A stretch of 50,946 nucleotides of DNA from CAZMGD01 sp964565705 (GCA_964565705.1 CAZMGD010000019.1:1-50946), one strand, 5' to 3'. Positions 42,599 to 50,756 are shown, counted from the stretch's first letter. Notes: generated from the letters alone by a model not told the origin. Made by a program: numbers and translations.

Positions 42599-43453
42599 TC
42601 ACGCTCCGTCGCAGGCAAACTCGTTCGGAGCGGCCTGGGCGCCGACGGAGAAGATCGTGCCGTCGGTGGCGACGCGGACGTAGAGGCCGGACTCCACCGG
42701 TTCGAGGAACAGGGTCTGGCCGATCGTTCCCGCCCCGCCGAGCAGGCTCGACGGCTGCAACGGGCGCCCGCAGTCGGGGACGTGGACCGTCGGGTGGCCC
42801 TCGGCGACGGTCAGGACGGCCACGCCCGGGCTGATGCCATCGTCGGTCGCGGTACCGGCCTGCCACCCCGCCGGGGCCCACGGCTCACCCTCGGTGAGGC
42901 TCCCGGACGCGTCGACCTGGTGCACCCGCCCGAACTCGTACGCAGAGAAGGCGAGCGGCCCGTCGACGGGCCCGGTGAACGTCACCGCCAGACCGTCCCA
43001 GACGGCGCTCGCCCGTGACGTGTTCGCGCTGTCCTGGTAGGGCTCGGGCACGGAGATGGGTGTGCCGATGGATGCGGTGAGCGCGTCGATGACCGACGCG
43101 CGGTCGTCACCGAAGCGGTTCTCGCCGAGCCCGTCGGGACGCAACACCAGCCCCACCGCCACCGGCGTCTCCGTCGTGTCCACGGCAGCGCCCGTCGTCT
43201 CCGGGATCGTCTCCGGGATCGTCTCCTGGGCCGGCGTGGTCGGGATCTGCGTGGTCGGGACCGGCGGGGTCGCGACCGTCGAGGTCGGGACTGGCGGGGT
43301 CGCGACCGTCGAGGTCGCGGCGGACGTGGCGTCCGTGCCGGCTCCGTCGTCGCTGCCACACGCGGCCAGGCCGACGACGACGATCCCTGCCGCGGCGACC
43401 CGTCGGACCGATCGAGTCGCGGCAGTCCGTCGCGACGAGGTGAGAGCGCTCAT
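42599..43453 (-). CDS. Putative secreted lipoprotein
   Basis: From ATG 43453 the protein is 284 residues. A positively charged N-terminus (SSRRTAATRSVRRV) is followed by a hydrophobic stretch ending in the lipobox GLAAC, so it is likely lipid-anchored outside the membrane. A Thr/Pro/Val-rich linker of two STVATPPVPT-type repeats and TIPETIPET follows, coded by DNA tandem repeats. The globular rest (about residues 90-284) has Trp, Gly and Cys residues and may contain two similar halves; no known domain was recognised. TAGCGT ends seven bases before the start. Its function is unknown; sensor or substrate-binding roles are guesses. Confidence 0.7.
   Translation of the reverse strand: MSALTSSRRTAATRSVRRVAAAGIVVVGLAACGSDDGAGTDATSAATSTVATPPVPTSTVATPPVPTTQIPTTPAQETIPETIPETTGAAVDTTETPVAVGLVLRPDGLGENRFGDDRASVIDALTASIGTPISVPEPYQDSANTSRASAVWDGLAVTFTGPVDGPLAFSAYEFGRVHQVDASGSLTEGEPWAPAGWQAGTATDDGISPGVAVLTVAEGHPTVHVPDCGRPLQPSSLLGGAGTIGQTLFLEPVESGLYVRVATDGTIFSVGAQAAPNEFACDGA
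43253..43312. repeat. Two 30-bp tandem repeats in the lipoprotein linker
   Basis: The 30-base unit GGTCGGGAC[C/T]GGCGGGGTCGCG... occurs twice in a row with one mismatch. It codes for STVATPPVPT on the minus strand. Such repeats can expand or contract and change linker length. Confidence 0.8.
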
Positions 43454-43460
43454 CGTCGGG

Positions 43461-43466
43461 ACGCTA
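43461..43466 (-). promoter_or_regulatory. TAGCGT -10 hexamer of the lipoprotein gene
   Basis: On the minus strand TAGCGT ends seven bases before ATG 43453. TTCGG precedes it, as in the carD and CYP142 promoters (TTCGGTA). Confidence 0.4.
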
Positions 43467-43539
43467 CCGAACACACCTCGATCGACCAGATGTCCTCGAC
43501 TCGACGCCTCCATGCCCCCACGAGCAAGCTGCGCGCCCG

Positions 43540-45060
43540 ATGACACCCACCTCGCTGTGGAGCCTGACCGCGTGGCGCGCCGCCGCCCCCGACGCGCCGA
43601 TGCTGATCGACGAGCACGGGCGGACGATGACGTTCGCCGAGTTCGCGACCGAGAGCGAGCAGCTCGCCCGCCGGTTCGGCGCGCTCGGGATCGACGCCGC
43701 GAGCCACGTCAGCTGGCAGCTCCCGACCCGGATCGACACGCTGGTCGCATCGATGGCCCTGTCCCGGCTCGGGGCCGTGCAGAACCCGATCATCCCGATC
43801 TACGGCGAGCGCGAGCTGCGGACGATCCTGTCCGAGCACCAGGCCGGATTCGTCGTCGCCCGGCAGCTCGACGGTGGGGGCGGTGCGCTCGCTGACGCGT
43901 GCCGGACCGTGGAACCGGCGCCCCGGTTGATCGACCTCGACGCGTTGCTCGCCGACCCGACGCCGGTGCCGGACGTCGAGCTGCCGCCGGTCGCGGATCT
44001 CGATCCGCACCGGGTCACCTGGCTGTACCACACGTCCGGCACGACGTCGGCGCCGAAGGGCGTGCGCCACACCGATGCCAGCCTGATCGCCGGTGGGCGG
44101 GCGATGGCCGACACGTTCGACCTCCTGCCGTCCGACGTCGGCTCGATCGCGTTCCCCTACGCCCACATCGGCGGGCCCGACTACCTGGTGTCGCTGTTGC
44201 TCTGCGGCATCCCCGCGGTGCTGCTCGAGTCGTTCGAGGTGCACGCCGCGGCCGAGGTCTTCCGGCGCTTCGGCGTGACGATCGCCGGCGGCACGACCGC
44301 GTTCTACACCGCGTTCCTCCGCGCCCAGCGCGAGCGGCCCGGCGTGCCGCTGCTGCCGTCACTGCGCATGTTCTGCGGTGGCGGCGCCCCGAAGCCACCC
44401 GCCGTGTTCCACGACGTGCTCGCCGAGATGGGTGTGCGCATCGTCCACGGCTGGGCGATGACCGAGTGCCCGATGACGTGTTGCGGGCGGCCATCCGACA
44501 CCGACGAGCAGCTCGCCGAGACGGACGGCAAGCCGGTGCTCGGCGCGGAGGTGGTCGTCGTCCGTGCCGACGGCACGCGTGCCGACGTCGACGAGCCTGG
44601 CGAGTTGCGCGTGCGCGGCACGATGCTGTTCCAGGGCTACGCCGATCCCGACCTGAACGAGGCGGCGTTCGACGACGAGGGGTACTACCGAACCGGCGAC
44701 ATCGGTCGCCTGCGTCCCGATGGGCACGTCGTGATCACGGGCCGGATCAAGGACGTGATCATCCGCAAGGGCGAGAACGTCAGCGCGAAGGAGATCGAGG
44801 ACGTCCTGCACCAGCACCGCGACGTCGCCGAGGTCGCCGTGATCGGCCTGCCCGACGACGAGCGCGGAGAGCGGGTGTGTGCCGTGATCTGCCCCGTCGA
44901 CGGTGCCGAGCCGCTGACGCTCACCGACGTCCAGGCACTCTGTCGAGCCGCCGGGCTCGCCCGCTTCAAGACCCCCGAGCAGGTCGAGGTCATCCCCACC
45001 CTGCCGCGCAACGCGACCGGCAAGATCCGCAAGGACGAGCTCCGCGCGCGGTACGGCTGA
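43540..45060 (+). CDS. Class I adenylate-forming acyl-CoA ligase
   Basis: The 506-residue enzyme has the P-loop YHTSGTTSAPKGVRH, the FPYAHIGGPDYLV segment, FCGGGAPKPPAVF, GWAMTECPMT, YYRTGDIGRLRPDGHVVITGRIKD (seen as GDIGRLRPDGHVVITGR), KGENVSAKEIEDVL and the catalytic Lys in RNATGKIRKDEL. It resembles medium-chain or cyclohexanecarboxylate-CoA ligases. It lies upstream of a repeat-rich intergenic region and a divergent MarR/CoA-transferase pair, so it may serve the same pathway as the CoA-transferase, but it is convergent with the MarR gene and therefore a separate transcription unit. Confidence 0.87.
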   Translation: MTPTSLWSLTAWRAAAPDAPMLIDEHGRTMTFAEFATESEQLARRFGALGIDAASHVSWQLPTRIDTLVASMALSRLGAVQNPIIPIYGERELRTILSEHQAGFVVARQLDGGGGALADACRTVEPAPRLIDLDALLADPTPVPDVELPPVADLDPHRVTWLYHTSGTTSAPKGVRHTDASLIAGGRAMADTFDLLPSDVGSIAFPYAHIGGPDYLVSLLLCGIPAVLLESFEVHAAAEVFRRFGVTIAGGTTAFYTAFLRAQRERPGVPLLPSLRMFCGGGAPKPPAVFHDVLAEMGVRIVHGWAMTECPMTCCGRPSDTDEQLAETDGKPVLGAEVVVVRADGTRADVDEPGELRVRGTMLFQGYADPDLNEAAFDDEGYYRTGDIGRLRPDGHVVITGRIKDVIIRKGENVSAKEIEDVLHQHRDVAEVAVIGLPDDERGERVCAVICPVDGAEPLTLTDVQALCRAAGLARFKTPEQVEVIPTLPRNATGKIRKDELRARYG

Positions 45061-45061
45061 G

Positions 45062-45145
45062 CCCGCGAGCGCAGCGTCACCGCTTCGCGAGCGCAGCGAG
45101 CCAGCCGCGGCGGGTCCAGGCGCAGCGCGACCGCAGCGAGCAGCA
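45062..45145. repeat. Cluster of GCGAGCGCAGCGAGC-type repeats
   Basis: Between the convergent ligase and MarR genes are at least three imperfect copies: GCGAGCGCAGCG near 45065, GCGAGCGCAGCGAGCCAGC at 45087-45105, and GCGACCGCAGCGAGCAGCAC at 45126-45145. A related copy is at 18667. No coding function is seen; a role in 3'-end formation is possible. Confidence 0.6.
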
Positions 45146-45637
45146 CTACAGCTCGGCGACGTGGGCGCCAAAGGCGTCGCCGAAGCGCTGCAGCAGCGCG
45201 AGGAACCGTTCCTTGTCTCTCGGCTGCCAATCGGCGGTGATCTCATCGAGCGTGACGTTCCATGCGCCGAACACACGGGCCAGCGCGTCCTCACCGCGGT
45301 CGGTGAGCTCCAGCATCACGACCCGGCCGTCGGAGGCGAGGACGGACCGGCGCACGCAATCCAGCGCCACCAGTTCGGCGACGTGACGACTCACCGTGGA
45401 GCGGTCGTAGCCCATCTCCTCGGCGACGTCGGAGATCCGGACCGGCTGCAGGTCGCGGATCCGGGAGAGCACGCCGAACAGGTACGGCCCGACCTCGAGG
45501 CCGGCACGCTCGCCCATCGCGTCGTAGAGCCGGTTGGAGTGGGCCAGTCGCGTCACGACCGTGATCGTTCGGGTCAGCTCACTCAGCCAATCGGACTCCG
45601 TCGGCACGGGGCGGCGGCGACGGTCCACGGCGGGCAT
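45146..45637 (-). CDS. MarR-family transcriptional regulator
   Basis: The 163-residue protein has MarR winged-helix features: LEVGPYLFGVLSRI, QPVRISDVAEEMGYDRSTVSRHVAELVALDCVRRS (recognition helix GYDRSTVSRHVAEL) and the wing ASDGRVVMLELTDRGED. It starts at ATG 45637, facing the CoA-transferase gene at 45677, so it probably controls that gene and itself through the 39-bp region between them. That region contains GGTACC and a short GTTAAC dyad (CGTTAACG). The C-terminal helix (RDKERFLALLQRFGDAFG) completes the dimerisation domain. The ligand is unknown; a CoA ester is possible from context. Confidence 0.87.
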   Translation of the reverse strand: MPAVDRRRRPVPTESDWLSELTRTITVVTRLAHSNRLYDAMGERAGLEVGPYLFGVLSRIRDLQPVRISDVAEEMGYDRSTVSRHVAELVALDCVRRSVLASDGRVVMLELTDRGEDALARVFGAWNVTLDEITADWQPRDKERFLALLQRFGDAFGAHVAEL

Positions 45638-45676
45638 GGTACCGACGGCGTTAACGTCGCCGCGGAGGGGGTGGCG

Positions 45677-46822
45677 GTGAGCCGAGCGTTGCAGGGGTTG
45701 AGGGTCGTGGACCTGTCCACGCTGCTCGCCGGACCGCAGGTCGCCGCGGTGCTGGCCGACTTCGGTGCCGACGTGGTGAAGGTCGAGCCTCCCGAGGGCG
45801 ACCCGCTGCTGCGCCTCGGCGCCACGCGTCACGGGCGCTCGTTGCCCTACGTCCTGGCCAACCGCGGCAAGCGACTGGTCACGATCGACCCGGCCCAGGC
45901 CGACGGGCGGGCCCAGCTCGCCACGCTCGTCGACCGGGCCGACGTCGTGGTCAGCAACCAACCGATCTCGCTGCTGCGCCGGTGGGGGTGCGCGCCCGAC
46001 CAACTGTTGGAGCGCACGCCGCGACTGGTCGTCGTCACCGTGTCGTGCTTCGGCACCGACGGGCCGTGGGCCGATCGCCCCGGCAACGGCTCGCTGGCCG
46101 AGGGCTTCGCCGGGATCGCCCACCTCACCGGAGACGCCGAGGGCCCACCGATCCTTCCATCTGCCGCGGTCGGCGACTCGCTGGTCGGCATGACCGGAGC
46201 GCTCGCCATCATGGTCGCCTGCTGGCACCGCGACGCGGCGGGCGGCACGGGACAGCACGTCGACGTGACGATGTACGAACCGCTGATCGCGCTGCTCGGG
46301 CCGGCGCTGGCCGCATGGACGCCCAGCGACCCGGGTCCGATGCGTGCCGGCAGCCGGGTCGCGGGTGGCGTGCCGCGCAACGTCTACGAGTGCGCGGACG
46401 CGCGGTACGTGGTCGTGTCGGGCACCACCGATGCACAAGTGGGACGGCTGCTCGGGCTGATGGGGACCGACGACGCGTGGTCGCTCGCCCGCTTCGGCCG
46501 GTCCGAGCAACGCCTGGCACACGCCGACGAGCTCGACACGCTGGTCGCCGGCTGGATCGCAGCGCGCGATCGCGATGACGTGCTGGCAACGCTCGGCGAG
46601 GCACGCATCCCGGCGGTGCCCGTCAACACGGTGCCCGACCTCGTGCAGCATCCACAGGTCGTGGCCCGCGGCTCGATCCGGTCGGTGGACGATGCGATCG
46701 CCGGCGCGGTCCCGCTCCCTCCTGCGGTCGGGCAGCTGCGCTCGACCCCCGCCGAGACGCTCCCGGCGCCCGTCGATGCGATCGACCTGGCCGACGTCCT
46801 CGCCACCTGGGATCAGCGGTGA
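45677..46822 (+). CDS. CaiB/BaiF-type family III CoA-transferase
   Basis: The 381-residue protein begins at GTG 45677 after the ribosome-binding GGAGGGGG; GTG 45671 is also in frame. Family III features are LQGLRVVDLSTLLAGPQVAAVLADFGADVVKVE (as DFGADVVKVE), GKRLVTID, the PGNGSLAEGFAGIAHLTGD loop, AVGDSLVGMTGALA with the catalytic Asp, and the GTGQHVDVTMYE strand. Such enzymes move CoA between carboxylic acids or act as racemases and lyases of acyl-CoA. It has a dedicated MarR regulator. The CGSC-protein operon begins 67 bases later in the same direction, and some co-expression is possible. Confidence 0.88.
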   Translation: MSRALQGLRVVDLSTLLAGPQVAAVLADFGADVVKVEPPEGDPLLRLGATRHGRSLPYVLANRGKRLVTIDPAQADGRAQLATLVDRADVVVSNQPISLLRRWGCAPDQLLERTPRLVVVTVSCFGTDGPWADRPGNGSLAEGFAGIAHLTGDAEGPPILPSAAVGDSLVGMTGALAIMVACWHRDAAGGTGQHVDVTMYEPLIALLGPALAAWTPSDPGPMRAGSRVAGGVPRNVYECADARYVVVSGTTDAQVGRLLGLMGTDDAWSLARFGRSEQRLAHADELDTLVAGWIAARDRDDVLATLGEARIPAVPVNTVPDLVQHPQVVARGSIRSVDDAIAGAVPLPPAVGQLRSTPAETLPAPVDAIDLADVLATWDQR

Positions 46823-46831
46823 GCCAGATGG

Positions 46832-46858
46832 TTGCAGAGATCACACATCTCCTAGACT
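46832..46858 (+). promoter_or_regulatory. Promoter/operator of the CGSC-protein operon
   Basis: TTGCAG at 46832-46837 and TAGACT at 46853-46858 could be the -35 and -10, with a short 15-bp spacer. GAGAT-CACAC-ATCTC at 46837-46851 is a perfect 5-5-5 inverted repeat between them, well placed for a repressor. Confidence 0.4.
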
Positions 46859-46888
46859 GGTGGCACGCACGAGCGACGGGGGTCCGTC

Positions 46889-47446
46889 ATGAGCATCGCA
46901 ACGCGAGAGCTGGTCAGCGTCCGACGGCCGACGGCACCGCCGCGGGCCATCGAGGAAGCGCCGGCGTACACGCTGGGCCGCCCGATCGCCGGCCTGCGGG
47001 TCGGCCTGCGCCACGAGGGCTCGTGGCGCAGCTGGATGTGGATCGTCGACGAGTGGACGGGGTTCCTGCGCAGCGACGGCGCCGAGCCGGTCGTCGTCGA
47101 GGCAGGTGGGCGCGTCGGTTCTGAAGGGGTGCGGACCCGCGCCGACGTCGCGGCGTGGGCAGAGTCGATCGACTGCGGCATCTCCGGGCTCGGCACCTGC
47201 GGGTCGTGCACCTCGAACAGCGTCCACGACGCGGTCACGCTGGAGAACCTCGCCAAACCTGCCGTCGTCGCCGTGTGCTCCGAGTTCCAGCAGCACGGCC
47301 GCAACATGGCGAGCTACCTCGGCCACAGCCAGCTGAAGATGCTGGTGCTGCCCTACCCGCTGGAGAACCGACCCGAGGCCGAGATCCGCGCCATCGCCGC
47401 CGACCACTACCCGGCGTTCCTGGACCTGCTCGGGGCCACCCGATGA
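46889..47446 (+). CDS. UGSC-family protein with CGSC motif
   Basis: The 185-residue protein contains GLGTCGSCTSNSVHDA, residues about 101-116, with C104-G-S-C107. This is the signature segment of the UGSC family, in which the first Cys is often selenocysteine; here it is Cys. The redox motif suggests thiol/disulfide or nucleophilic chemistry, but no reaction has been assigned to my knowledge. The rest is an alpha/beta protein without signal peptide: PVVVEAGG, then AVVAVCSEFQQHGRNM and LVLPYPLENRPEAEIRAIA. It has its own promoter, and the next gene overlaps its stop by four bases (ATGA). The neighbours, unknown partner, NifU-like and LarA-like, follow in one run. Confidence 0.75.
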   Translation: MSIATRELVSVRRPTAPPRAIEEAPAYTLGRPIAGLRVGLRHEGSWRSWMWIVDEWTGFLRSDGAEPVVVEAGGRVGSEGVRTRADVAAWAESIDCGISGLGTCGSCTSNSVHDAVTLENLAKPAVVAVCSEFQQHGRNMASYLGHSQLKMLVLPYPLENRPEAEIRAIAADHYPAFLDLLGATR

Positions 47447-48501
47447 CCACGCTCGACGCGGACCGCTCGATGGTGGTCGACCCCGACCCGGAGGCGTTCC
47501 TCGAGCGGTCGATCGCCGAGGGCTGGGGCGACGGCGCCCCGCTGGTGCCGCCCACCGACGATCGCGTCGATGCCCGCCTCGCCGCCACGCCGTTGGCCCC
47601 CGATCACGTGCTCGGGGAGCTGCCGCCGCGCTACGGCGTCGCGACCGTCGAACTGGCAGCGGTGAACGCCACGATGGCCGGCGTCGCCCCCGAGGCCTTC
47701 CCGCTGGTGCTCACCGCGCTGGAGGCGATCCTCGTCCCGGAGTGGAACGCGTTCGGGCTCACGACCACGACGTCGAGCGTGCACCCCATGCTGATCGTCA
47801 ACGGCCCGTCCCGTGACCAGCTCGGCATCGACTACCGGGCCGGGTGCCTGGGTGGGGCAGGTGGGCGCGGGTCGATGTCGATCGGCCGCGCCGTCTCGTT
47901 GTGCCTGCGCAACATCGGCGGTCAGAAGGCAGGCGAGACGTCGCGCACGGTGTTCGGGCAACCCGCACGGTTCGGCCTCTGCTTCGGCGAGTGGGAGGAG
48001 CGCTCGCCGTGGCCGTCGCTCGCCCAGCGCGCCGGGTTCGGCGCCGACCGCGAGGTCGTCACCGTCCACGGCGGCAAGGGCACGTATCCCCTGGCCGACG
48101 TCAACAACGACGATCCGGCCGACCTGGCGTACACCATCGCCAAGTCCCTGGCCTTCCCCATGAACAACTGGTACCTGGAGCTGACCGGCGAGAGCGGCCA
48201 GCTGGTGCTGCTCGTCAACCCGATGTGGGCGCAGCGCCTCGGCGGGCGGTTCCCCGACATCGGCGAGCTCCAGACCTACCTGTGGGAGCACGCATGGCAG
48301 CCGATCGAGCTGTTCCGGCCGAACAACCAGGACGTGCTGCGCGCCAAGGGACGCGTCGACGATCAGGGTCGGGTGTTCCTCGCTGCTCGTCCCGATCAGT
48401 TCGTGCCCGTGGTGTGCGGCGGGCTCGGCGGGCTGCACGGCGTCGCGCTGACGAGCTTCGTGCAGAGCGAGATGCAGTCGGTCGAGGTGGCGCGGCCGTG
48501 A
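47443..48501 (+). CDS. Uncharacterised partner of the UGSC-type protein
   Basis: The 352-residue protein has no domain that I can name. Conserved-looking features are FLERSIAEGWGDGAPLVPPT near the N-terminus, VNATMAGVAPEAFPLVLTALEA, a Gly-rich stretch (GIDYRAGCLGGAGGRGSMSIGRA) and TVHGGKGTYPL. The GWGDGxPLVPPT motif is one that I associate with proteins encoded next to UGSC-family genes. It is soluble with no signal peptide. C-terminal residues include FRPNNQDVLRAKGRVDDQ and VVCGGLGGLHGVA. Overlapping starts and stops with both neighbours (ATGA, TGATG) show tight coupling. It may be the substrate-binding or catalytic partner of the CGSC protein, an inference from context. Confidence 0.65.
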   Translation: MTTLDADRSMVVDPDPEAFLERSIAEGWGDGAPLVPPTDDRVDARLAATPLAPDHVLGELPPRYGVATVELAAVNATMAGVAPEAFPLVLTALEAILVPEWNAFGLTTTTSSVHPMLIVNGPSRDQLGIDYRAGCLGGAGGRGSMSIGRAVSLCLRNIGGQKAGETSRTVFGQPARFGLCFGEWEERSPWPSLAQRAGFGADREVVTVHGGKGTYPLADVNNDDPADLAYTIAKSLAFPMNNWYLELTGESGQLVLLVNPMWAQRLGGRFPDIGELQTYLWEHAWQPIELFRPNNQDVLRAKGRVDDQGRVFLAARPDQFVPVVCGGLGGLHGVALTSFVQSEMQSVEVARP

Positions 48502-48749
48502 TGGACACCGATGGCGTCCGTGCCGCCGTGGAGGAGATGGCCCAGGTGCTGCGCGCCGACGGCGGCGACCTCCAGCTGGTCTCCGCTGATCCACGGTTGG
48601 ATCGGATCGAGGTCCGGGTGCAACTCGACGGGGTCGAGTGCCTCGACTGCGTGATGCCTCCCGCCGCGCTGCAGGAGATCATCTCGGCATCGATCGCCCG
48701 CCGTTCGCCCGGCGAGTTCGAGCTCGTCGTGGTGGATCCCCGAGCGTGA
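48501..48749 (+). CDS. NifU C-terminal-like small protein with CxxC
   Basis: The 82-residue protein resembles the C-terminal Nfu domain: RAAVEEMAQVLRADGGDLQLVSAD, an amphipathic strand IEVRVQLDGVECLDC and a C-terminal helix with PPAALQEIISASI. C47 and C50 form CxxC, as in Nfu proteins that carry [4Fe-4S] clusters between two subunits. In this operon it could deliver a cluster or sulfur to a partner, or simply be a thiol-containing small subunit; the partners have no obvious Fe-S motif. The start overlaps the previous stop by one base (TGATG), and the next gene starts ten bases after its stop. Confidence 0.7.
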   Translation: MDTDGVRAAVEEMAQVLRADGGDLQLVSADPRLDRIEVRVQLDGVECLDCVMPPAALQEIISASIARRSPGEFELVVVDPRA

Positions 48750-48759
48750 GCGGGCACCG

Positions 48760-49995
48760 GTGAGCACCGACGTCGCCGCCCGGCCCGGTGCCATCCTGCG
48801 CTGGGCGGCGTGGGCGGGCGACGTCGACCTGCCGATCACCTTCCCATCGGGTTGGGACGTCGAGACGTGCGCGCCCCGGGATGCCCCCGACCTCACCCCG
48901 GACGAGATCGGAGCAGCGATCCAGCGGCCGATCGGCTCGCCGCGCCTGCGCGACCTCGCCGCCGGCACGCGCCGACCGTGCATCGTCATCGACGACCTGA
49001 GCCGGCCGACGCAGGGATCGCTCGTGATCCCACCGATCCTCGACGAGCTCCAGGCCGCAGGGATCCCGGCGTCGGACGTGCTCGTGCTCGCCGCCGTCGC
49101 CAACCACCGCCCGATGATCCACGACGATCTGGTGCGCAAGCTCGGGCCCGACGTGCTCGCCCGGTGTCGGGTGCTCAACCACTTCTCCGGAGGGAACTGC
49201 ACGACGCTCGGCACGACCGCACTCGGCACGCCGGTCGAGGTCAACAGCGACTTCATGGCCTGCGACCTGCGGATCCTGGTCGGGTCGATCATCCCCCACG
49301 CCGCGGCCGGGTTCTCCGGCGGCGCCAAGCTGCTGATGCCCGGGATCGCCAGCGTCGCCTCGGCGCTGGCCTACCACCGGGGCCCGGCGCTGCGGGGCGG
49401 CTACAACCTCGACGCGCCGCCGGCGCGGACGGACTCGGAAGAGGCCGCCCGTATCGCCGGCGTGGACTTCATCGTCAACTCGGTGCCGACCACCCGGCTC
49501 GGCGTCGGTGCCGTCGTCGCCGGCGACGTGGTCGACGCCCACCGCGCCGGCGTGGCCCACGCCCGGAGGATCTTCGCCAGCCCGACGCCGAGCGGCGTCG
49601 ACGTCTGCGTGCTGTCGCTGTACCCGAAAGACGGCGAGTTCCTCCAGCACATCACTGCACTCGCCCCGTACAAGACGGCGCCCGAGCCGGTCGTGCGCGC
49701 CGGCGGCACGGTGGTGATCGCCCTCGCCGGGGGCGAGGGCCTCGGCGTGCACGCCCTGTTCGGGCCCGGCATGCCGCTCGCGGCGAGCCGGGCGACACGG
49801 CTGCGCGAACGAGACCTGGTGTTCATGTGCCCGACCGTGCACCCGGGCGAGCTGCCTGACGCCGTGCGCCACGACACCGTGCTCCACCGCAGCTGGGACG
49901 AGACGGAGCAGTGGCTCGCCGGGAAGCACGGCGCACACGCCCGAGTGGCCGTCTACCCGTGCGCCACGATGCAGCTCGCCGAAGCCGTCTGCTGA
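48760..49995 (+). CDS. LarA-like (DUF2088) racemase-family protein
   Basis: The 411-residue protein resembles nickel-pincer (NPN)-dependent lactate racemase LarA. Seen are VIDDLSRPTQGS, the VAANHRPMIHDDLV segment with HRP, an IIPHAAAGFSGGAKLLMPG motif with the Lys and His positions of the pincer site, and MCPTVHPGELP near the C-terminus. LarA-family enzymes racemise or epimerise 2-hydroxy acids via a cofactor made by LarB, LarC and LarE; none of these genes is in the window. The protein might act on a different hydroxy acid, or not use NPN at all. It is the last gene of the four-gene unit. The GTG start at 48760 is ten bases after the NifU-like stop. Confidence 0.78.
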   Translation: MSTDVAARPGAILRWAAWAGDVDLPITFPSGWDVETCAPRDAPDLTPDEIGAAIQRPIGSPRLRDLAAGTRRPCIVIDDLSRPTQGSLVIPPILDELQAAGIPASDVLVLAAVANHRPMIHDDLVRKLGPDVLARCRVLNHFSGGNCTTLGTTALGTPVEVNSDFMACDLRILVGSIIPHAAAGFSGGAKLLMPGIASVASALAYHRGPALRGGYNLDAPPARTDSEEAARIAGVDFIVNSVPTTRLGVGAVVAGDVVDAHRAGVAHARRIFASPTPSGVDVCVLSLYPKDGEFLQHITALAPYKTAPEPVVRAGGTVVIALAGGEGLGVHALFGPGMPLAASRATRLRERDLVFMCPTVHPGELPDAVRHDTVLHRSWDETEQWLAGKHGAHARVAVYPCATMQLAEAVC

Positions 49996-50005
49996 CATCG
50001 GCGGC

Positions 50006-50737
50006 TCACGACGCGACGCCGAGCACCGCGGCGAGGAGGAAGCCGATGACGGTCAGCAACCCGACCGACTTGCCGCCGTTGGCGAAGGCCTCGGGCATCA
50101 TCGAGTCAGCCAGCATCACGAGGACGGCACCGGCGGCGAAGGCCTGGGCGTTGACGCCCTGGTTCGGGATGCGATCGGCGAGCAGGTAGCCGGCCGCCGC
50201 AGCCCCGGCGCTGGCCACGGTCAAGGCACCCCACATCGCTGAGATCGTGCGGCCGGCCGTGCCCGCCTGCCGCAGCGCCAGCGTGCCGGCAGCGCCCTGG
50301 GGGACGTTGGACACGAACACGGCGACCACGAAGGCGACACTCACCCCACCGCCCAACGCGACCCCGATGCCGAGGATGAACGCTTCGGGCAGTCCGTCGA
50401 GCAGGGCGCCGAGGAACATCGCCGCGCCGGACCCCTCCGAGGCGTCCGATCCGTCGAGATCGATGCGATCGTCCCCGCCGAGGCCGGCGATCACGCGATC
50501 GGCGCCGTAGTAGACGAGCGCGCCCACCAGGAACGCGATGCCGATCGCCGACCCGACACCGAACACGGACGCCGGGACCAGCTCGTAGGCGACGGCGCTC
50601 AGCATGGTGCCGGCACCGAAGCCCATCAGCAGTCCGCTCGCCTTGCGCCGATGCTCGAGCGGCGGTGCGAGCGCCTGACCGACGAAGAGGGCCGCCGACG
50701 AGAGCCCGCCCCAGAAGATCGCGTACCAGACCGTCAC
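50006..50737 (-). CDS. ZIP-family metal transporter
   Basis: The 243-residue protein is a membrane protein with about eight hydrophobic segments. The ZIP signature lies in helix IV-like sequence FLGALLDGLPEAFILGIG, where the usual HNxPEG is DGLPEA, so the metal site has Asp and Glu in place of His. Later SNVPQGAAGTLALRQ is the helix-V motif, with Asn-Pro-Gln in place of HEIPEE. Such variants suggest a modified metal specificity or a divergent role. A charged stretch between segments (GGDDRIDLDGSDASEGSG) would be cytosolic and could bind metal. It starts with GTG 50737, and the tRNA gene lies upstream. It is convergent with the LarA-like gene. Confidence 0.82.
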   Translation of the reverse strand: MTVWYAIFWGGLSSAALFVGQALAPPLEHRRKASGLLMGFGAGTMLSAVAYELVPASVFGVGSAIGIAFLVGALVYYGADRVIAGLGGDDRIDLDGSDASEGSGAAMFLGALLDGLPEAFILGIGVALGGGVSVAFVVAVFVSNVPQGAAGTLALRQAGTAGRTISAMWGALTVASAGAAAAGYLLADRIPNQGVNAQAFAAGAVLVMLADSMMPEAFANGGKSVGLLTVIGFLLAAVLGVAS

Positions 50738-50756
50738 CGCTCCGGTCTAGCAGCAG

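Noticed and set aside
40516..42834. 772-codon plus-strand frame over the glutamine-synthetase-like and CarD genes
   Set aside because: Same kind of shadow frame; the minus strand holds two complete, recognisable proteins.
43253..43312. Tandem repeats considered as a CRISPR array or mobile repeat
   Set aside because: Only two units with no spacers, in frame in a low-complexity protein linker.
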